A stretch of 64,000 nt of DNA from Prosapia bicincta (Eukaryota; Arthropoda; Insecta; Hemiptera; Cercopidae), in assembly GCA_036971475.1 (NCBI GenBank), contig JBAIZL010000010.1, positions 3,922,469-3,986,468 on the forward strand. The letters run 5' to 3'. Positions 58,376-64,000 of the stretch are shown piece by piece. A program made the translations under genes and the position numbers. Position 1 is the stretch's first letter; every line of letters begins with the position of its first letter. The notes under the pieces are model-generated. The model worked only from the letters and a program-made list of their open reading frames with translations. It was not told where the DNA came from and made no database searches.

Positions 58376-59262
58376 TATATTTACAAAATACTTGAGTACA
58401 ATTAAAGATGTCATAGTTTTATAAGCTATGTGTACTATATGTGTTCATAAGCAGAATCGCATTAATTGTATTTTACTAGTAATATCAAAAAACCTAGAAG
58501 ATGGTTAGTTTAACACAGTATTCTTTTATATTTTGCTATCTTGATCCATCTATGTACACATCTATAATACTTTTTACCAAATTTTGCTATTTTACTTTAA
58601 AATTCAGAAATTCTGCTTTCAGTTGCTCTGCGAAACATTCAGGAAATTTATTCACTATATGAGTAATATACTGAAAGCAAATTTCATCAGATCTTAAGTA
58701 CAAATTTTGGAATAAGCTAATATAATGCGCCATGTACTGCAAAGTGAGGGCTTTTAATGATCTCAAAGTTCAGTCAAATATCTGGTTATGCATTCTCCTC
58801 AAATAGTGTTTTTTGTAGGTATCCACAACTGTTGATGTGTGGTGTTTCTCCATATATTTTTTGGCTTTGTAATTCTTTTGACAGGAAACTGTTCTACAAC
58901 ATACATTGACACACTCTTATCTAATTCTTTGTTTTCCCAGTGTGCATACTATTTAAATTGGTTGTAAACAATTAAAAATAATTTTGAACTATGGCAACAG
59001 CCCAACTGCACCATGTGGCAGGCTGTTACTAACTGTGAATGAGTTAATTGTAAATATTATCTAATTATTTCTAACAAATTGTTCAAATTGTTTCAAATTT
59101 ACATATGTTTTCTAAAAGATTTCTTTAAATGTCAATTATTTCTGCATTATTTTTAAGTATTTCTGATAACACTAAAATAAGTTACTCATTTGTGAGTTTC
59201 AAAATTACCTAATATTCTTGCAAGAAGACTCTTTGGATCTTCATCTTGCTTCCTCGCATGCG
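58376..59262. other. RSPH14 intron 3, no feature recognised
   Basis: AT-rich sequence. Confidence 0.35.
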
Positions 59263-59305
59263 CGCACACACACACACACCCACACATACATACATACATA
59301 GATAC

Positions 59306-59351
<46 letters not shown>
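59263..59351. repeat. Compound microsatellite (CA)n-(CATA)n-(GA)n
   Basis: CACACA, then CATACATA, then a long GAGAGA run with one interruption. Confidence 0.9.
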
Positions 59352-59588
59352 GAATATTTTTGCTAGATAGGAGACTTACCTGGTGGCAATAGTCCAAAAC
59401 TGCAATCTCTTGGAAACAAATAAGTAGACACATATAACAACTTATCACACTATTGAAATATTTCGATCACACAATGATCTTTGTCAATAAAAAAAAAAAG
59501 TTCAAAAATCAATCTAGTCCAAAAATTCTTAAATAAGCTTAAAGATCTACTAGAACTAACCTAATATATATATATATATGTATATATA

Positions 59589-61261
59589 TAGTAATACCCT
59601 GTACTTACGTGATAGGTGGGACCGGGCGATAACCGCGTAAGTTGAATTCGCGTAAGTTGGGGTATAATTTTATATACAATAAAAAAGAAATCCTCTTAGT
59701 TGGGACCAAAGACTAAATAAACCAATAAATTAGAAGAAAATGTCTATGTATTAAAATCTTAAATACATAATACAACACAAAATTATATTCGTACATATTA
59801 CAAAGAAGTTAATTTGATATAGGAGGCTTCATATAATATAGTAAATTCGTTTGACGATTGAAGATCTTTTCTTCTCACGCAGAATTTCCTCATAACTGGC
59901 TAATCTTTTTTTTACTCCTTGTTTTGTAGCAGAAAAGCGCTCTTTGTTGGAGTCTATAGTTTCCAAAATCTGTAAGCCTTGCTCAATTAAACTAAGGCCT
60001 TTTGTGAAGTTTTTAAACGCCATTTTATCGTCTACATCAACTAAGTATAGAGAATCTGGGTTTTTAAGGTCTTGATCTTGCTCACGCATTTCTATGAACT
60101 CATTAATTGTCAGTTCCTCGTTGTTTGAATTTAGCAGTTCTTGAACGTCATCATTATCCACTTCTAAATTTAGTTGTTTGGTAAAAGCGTTTGTAATTCC
60201 ACTTGAGATTCAGTGGCAAAAAAAAATGGACACAGCTTTTTCAAAACGCCATTCAAAGTTTTTTGCAAAATTTCATTCCAAGATTGTCCAATGATTCTCA
60301 CTGCATCTAAAACAGTGAATTGTTTCCAAAAATCTTCAACAGAGAGCTTGTTCTTCTGTCTCATAGCTTCATGCAGATGCGTAAATGATCTTCTTGTGTA
60401 ATAAGCTTTAAATTTTTTGATGCCACCCTGATCCATCGGTTGAAGCAAACTAGTTGTATTTGGTGGCAAAAATATCACTTTCACGGGTGTGTCGAAATTA
60501 GTTAAAGTAGAAGGGGGATTGTCAATTATTAGCAATACTTTAAAAGGAATTTCTTTAGACCTACAATAACATTCAACTTGAGGTATGAAATGATGAGCCA
60601 ACCAGTCCTCAAAACGCCTTCCCATTCGACTTCCAAATCACAGGCAAGCCAGCTTTAGAAATATTTTTAATGCCCTTGCATTTTCTGAGCGATAAACTAT
60701 GAGAGGATGCAACTTGCAATCACCAGCTGCATTTGCGCCAACCATCACTGTCAATCGGTCTTTGGTGGCCTTAAAACCTGGAAATGTTTTCTCTTCAGTG
60801 CTATAAAAGTTTTTTTAGGCATTTTCTTCCAGAACATTCCAGTTTTATCCACGTTGAATATGGTTTGGCTGGTATAGCCACCTTCTTCTATCATACCTTT
60901 AAATTTTTCTGGAAATAGGGACGTAACGTCTTTAGCAGAACTTGCTGCCTCTTCACTTTCTGCAATACTGTTACGACTTTTAAGTCGACTGAACCGACCG
61001 TTGCTAGCTTTAAACATTTTATCCTTAGCTATCTTTCCAGCTTTTTCTTTTAATTTGTCAAACATCCGTTTAGCTTGAGAACAAATCGTGTTCTGGTCAA
61101 CAGGACAACACATAACTGAGCCTGCTAACGATGCGGACTGAGCGAGACACGCTCTAGCGACGCAACAGCCACACAGCACCTTAAGGTTGAGTTATCATGA
61201 TTTAAAACTGTATAACTTGGGAATTGTGTAAGACAGGGTAGCGTAAGTCGAGTTATTATTG
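59589..61261 (-). mobile_element. Tigger/pogo-like DNA transposon, degraded
   Basis: The ends are degenerate inverted repeats (AGTAATACCCTG-TACTTACG at the left; CAATAATAACTCGACTTACG read inward on the minus strand from the right). Minus-strand pieces: an N-terminal part with the second DNA-binding domain traces (FKASNGRFSRLKSR) and INVDKTG-type first-Asp motif (TIFNVDKTGMFWKKMP); then, after frame breaks near 60650, the second half with LLIIDNPPS, VIFLPPNTTSLLQPMDQG and the C-terminus to 60170; then an acidic tail (60161-59829). The first helix-turn-helix is replaced by unrelated sequence. Non-functional. Confidence 0.8.
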
Positions 61262-61270
61262 TGTGTATAT

Positions 61271-62059
61271 TAGGGATGGGCCGATTCCTAAAATTTTCGA
61301 TTCCGATTCCGATTCTAAAATTTTCCTTTCGATTCTCGATTCTTTACTCGATTCTCGATTCCTTCAAGTTATATTAGCTTATATGCTAGTTCTCTAATAA
61401 TTAATTTAGTTAACATCTTGGTCATATGGCAAAACCTTTTAAAAGTTCCGTTTTAATGTAATAGGCTACACAAAACCTTCAACCGTGAGAGTGATATCTG
61501 TCTATAATATAATTTATTAAGGTTAAGTTTCGGAGGAATAATACAGTGTTTCTGTTATCCGTCTATTCGCTCAACCGTCATGGCCACGGTTCCGACGGTG
61601 ACGGTTAATCGAGTTTTTACTGTACTTTTTTGTGTTTTGTTCTGACATCTATAAATCAGTGGCAGTAAGACACGTGGGTGAGAGAGAGAGAGCAAAAGAG
61701 AGTATCGAACCCACTCTAGTGAGAGAGAGAGAGACGAGCGATGTCAAACGACCAGAAATGGTTACGATCTTGATTGCTGTTGCTTCATAAATAATAATAT
61801 TTTCGTTTACTTTAATCATTTAATTCATTCAAATCAACTAATACATAAATAAGACATAGTTGGTAATTAATTATTTTTCCACACAAATATAATAAATTTT
61901 GTTTGGTAATAAATTACTCCACACGCATATTTTAATAGTTAACAAAATAGGAATCGGAATCGACACTTTTATGAATGAAGAATCGAGTATCGATGATTCC
62001 TCGATACCACCTAGAATCGACGATTCCTGGAATCGAGAATCGGAATCGGCCCATCCCTA
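61271..62059. mobile_element. hAT-type non-autonomous element, copy 2, perfect TSD
   Basis: A 789-bp element with inverted ends TAGGGATGGGCCGATTC, flanked by identical octamers GTGTATAT (61263-61270 and 62060-62067). The 8-bp duplication identifies the hAT superfamily. No transposase frame. It begins two bases after the end of the Tigger-like element. Confidence 0.9.
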
Positions 62060-62172
62060 GTGTATATATATAAATATACATATCGTGATATTTCACGTTG
62101 TCCATTTTTTTCCGTTGCACTGACTTTTGAAGTTATTATTATTACTTGTAAAAGTAATAGTAACAGTGGTGG

Positions 62173-62176
<4 letters not shown>

Positions 62177-62219
<43 letters not shown>
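62177..62219. repeat. (AT)n microsatellite
   Basis: About 43 bp of alternating AT. Beside a family H hammerhead copy, as also seen at 12030. Confidence 0.9.
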
Positions 62220-62223
<4 letters not shown>

Positions 62224-62307
62224 TGATATTTTACGTTATCCATTGTTTTTCCGACTTTATGAAGTTAATATATTACTATTGTAAGTAATTTTACTTTTTC
62301 AGTAATC

Positions 62308-62351
62308 AGTGATTCGACAATGGTTAAGTGACCGAAAGGCGCCTCATCACT
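62308..62351 (+). ncRNA. Hammerhead-like ribozyme, family H (U3-A8 core), RSPH14 intron 3, sense
   Basis: Stem I AGUGAU (62308-62313) pairs at all six positions with AUCACU (62346-62351). Core UCGACAA, one U, stem II GGUU-AAGU-GACC, GAA (62334-62336), perfect 8-base palindrome AGGCGCCU (62337-62344), cleavage base C62345. This is the best-paired family H copy. It would be transcribed within the RSPH14 pre-mRNA. Confidence 0.6.
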
Positions 62352-62411
62352 CAAGGTAAAATCATTGCACTTAATGGTGGATAAAATTACTTACAATAGT
62401 AATATATTAAC

Positions 62412-62415
<4 letters not shown>

Positions 62416-62468
<53 letters not shown>
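62416..62468. repeat. (AT)n microsatellite
   Basis: About 50 bp of alternating AT between a family H copy and a truncated hAT element. Confidence 0.9.
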
Positions 62469-62470
<2 letters not shown>

Positions 62471-62918
62471 GCCTATACCTAATATTTTTGATTCCTAAGT
62501 CGATTCTTTTAATTTATATAGGACTACCTGATACTCTTTAATAATGAATTTAGTTAATATCTTGGTCAAATGGTGAAGACTTTTAAAAGTAACGTTTTTT
62601 AATGTAATAGGCTACACAAAATGTTCAACCTTGATTTATGAATAGAAATTTCTGAAAGCATGACAAACATATTGGATAAAAGTAATGATTTATTTAAAAT
62701 AACAAATATGTACTTCAGATCAAAATTACAATATAACTTTAGTAATAGCCTTTACAGTATATATAACTGGAGAAATTGGAACTACCTTTCCTTTGTGTTT
62801 TGTTTTGAAAGCCTTGAAGTGGTGGCGGAGTAATGGCGGGCAGAGACGGGGAGAGAGAGGGAGCCGAGCCCGCCCAAGTGAAAGTGAGACAACAGAGCAA
62901 GATGAGCGGTGACAAACA
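62467..62918. mobile_element. hAT-type non-autonomous element, copy 3, truncated
   Basis: Shares its interior with copies 1 and 2 (for example TTAATGTAATAGGCTACACA and the GAGAGAGAGG region) but lacks intact ends. Abuts a family D hammerhead fragment. Confidence 0.75.
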
Positions 62919-62932
62919 AACAAATATATTTA

Positions 62933-62976
62933 TTCAAAGCTTTTCGCCGATAAAATAGTACCAGCATTTTCAGGTA
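62933..62976 (-). ncRNA. Degenerate family D hammerhead copy
   Basis: Same fold as 46306-46349 with GAA and AAGCUU intact, but the core reads CUGAAAA, so the catalytic G8 is lost. Confidence 0.5.
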
Positions 62977-63165
62977 TATGAAGTTAATATATTGCTATTG
63001 TAAGTAATTTTATCCACCATTATGTGCAATGATTTTACCTTGTGTGATGAGGCACCTTTCGGTCACTTGACCATTTAATGGTGGATAAAATTACTTACAA
63101 TAGTAATATATTAACTTCATAAAGTCAGTGCAACGGAAAAACAATGGATAACGTAAAATATATCT
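62977..63165. repeat. Family H remnants, inverted and truncated
   Basis: ATGAAGTTAATATATTGCTA with its inverted copy near 63075-63120 flanks a 3' half of the family H fold on the minus strand (63041-63075). The junction has removed core positions 3-9. Confidence 0.6.
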
Positions 63166-63568
63166 CCTTGTTTTTACAACTTTTATCCAGATATTCATTT
63201 TTGTATTGTCATGAAAAAATATCTCACCTGGGTAGTTCTATAATGATGTAAGGCAGTTCTTCCAACAAAAATTTCTAGAACAATAATTAAAGAATTATTA
63301 ATTTTCTCATGTAGCTCATGCTTAGCTACAAGTGTGAACAATGTCATATGATTTTTGAAATAATATACCTTCTTAAAGCAATTACATTGCCCAATAATAT
63401 TGGCTGCTTCATTGTTTGCACATTCTATGCATTGCTATTTTGTTGGGATGTATACAAGCCAAAAATAATTTTCTCGACTAGTATGTACATAGTTTGCCGC
63501 TGGATGATTGAAAAAGTATTTTTTTTATAAGTAATGTTTTACACTTTTGATTTGTTTCCTGATTTCAG

Positions 63569-63648
63569 CTGTAAGATGTTTAGTTGAAGCTAATTTTATT
63601 CCTGTAATTATTGAGCGTCTTGAGGAAATAGAGGAAGATGCAGTTGTG
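63569..63648 (+). CDS. RSPH14: RSPH14 exon
   Basis: After a GATTTCAG acceptor, the first two bases complete an Ala codon left by the exon at 57003-57214. It encodes VRCLVEANFIPVIIERLEEI then EEDAVV, and ends in phase 0 at a GTAAGA donor. This continues the armadillo pattern (L-V-x-x-x-x-I-P-x-I-I). The gene goes on beyond the right edge. The preceding intron is about 6.4 kb. Confidence 0.85.
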
Positions 63649-63754
63649 GTAAGAAAAACAATAATTGTGGTAATTTCAAACAACTATCTACCTTCTGTAT
63701 TAATAAGCTTTCAATTAAATTTGAAATTGTATTATTGAAACTGAGATATAATTA

Positions 63755-64000
63755 CGAGGGTAAGTCAATAATTATCCGCAATATAGTTATAAAATTTTAT
63801 TGAAATCAAATAGGAAACTTACAAGTACATCATTTTTCGACATAGTCCCCTTGCTTTTCAACGCACTTGGTCCAACGTTGTTCAAGTTTCCTGATGCCCT
63901 CGTGGAAGAAGGTTTTGGGTTGAGATGCGAGCCGGGAATGCACCGCTTCTTTCAAAGCTTCGTCTGTCGTAAATCGACGGCCCCTAATTGCCTCTTTGAG
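63755..64000 (-). mobile_element. mariner element, 3' part, cut by the window edge
   Basis: TA (63753-63754) followed by a terminal sequence CGAGGGTAAGTCAATAATTA. The minus strand then encodes the C-terminus of a mariner transposase (REAL-type stretch LKEAIRGRRFTTDEALKEAV, then a KTFFHEGIRKLEQRWTKCVE segment). A different mariner lineage from 9022-9943. The visible part has no frame break. Confidence 0.85.

Overview
The window looks like insect nuclear DNA. It is AT-rich, genes are split by long introns, and most of the rest is transposon debris. An R2D2/Loquacious-type dsRNA-binding protein gene and an errantivirus-like element with an env relic both point to an insect. The exact order cannot be read from the sequence.

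Host genes. (1) An unassigned minus-strand gene has exons between 546 and 11086 whose reading phases mostly join; its introns hold a hAT MITE, a mariner-type deletion derivative, a piggyBac deletion derivative and a deleted mariner. (2) ADAT3, the inactive partner subunit of the tRNA A34 deaminase, is at 22137-23140 (minus). (3) A single-exon R2D2-like dsRNA-binding protein is at 37951-39549 (minus); its third dsRBD appears to be split by a 25-unit, 15-bp coding minisatellite. (4) RSPH14, a radial-spoke armadillo-repeat protein, lies on the plus strand with four exons from 48004 to 63648 and continues past the right edge.

Mobile DNA. The most striking content is a crowd of Penelope-like element (PLE) remnants. 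There are degraded reverse transcriptase and GIY-YIG pieces at 17.8-19.8, 30.7-31.7, 33.6-34.2, 36.5-37.5, 47.4-47.6 and 51.3-52.3 kb, and many terminal repeats arranged as inverted pairs. Reading those repeats by eye, I find hammerhead ribozyme folds of the small type with a palindromic stem III in several unrelated sequence families. Families A, B and D have the canonical CUGANGA/GAA core. Families C and H share a paired change of the core 3-8 base pair (C-G to U-A). Family I carries G12 to A in the copies seen. Several sit in RSPH14 introns, and one pair starts about 150 bp beyond the ADAT3 stop codon.

Other elements: an internally deleted errantivirus-like element (25.4-29.9 kb, minus), piggyBac relics (7.9-9.0 and 52.8-53.5 kb), mariners (9.0-9.9 kb and the right edge), a mariner-superfamily transposase relic (31.9-32.6 kb), a Tigger-like element (59.6-61.3 kb), three related hAT MITEs, a large foldback element (42.8-44.0 kb) and several tandem arrays. 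All assignments come from reading the sequence; no database search was possible.
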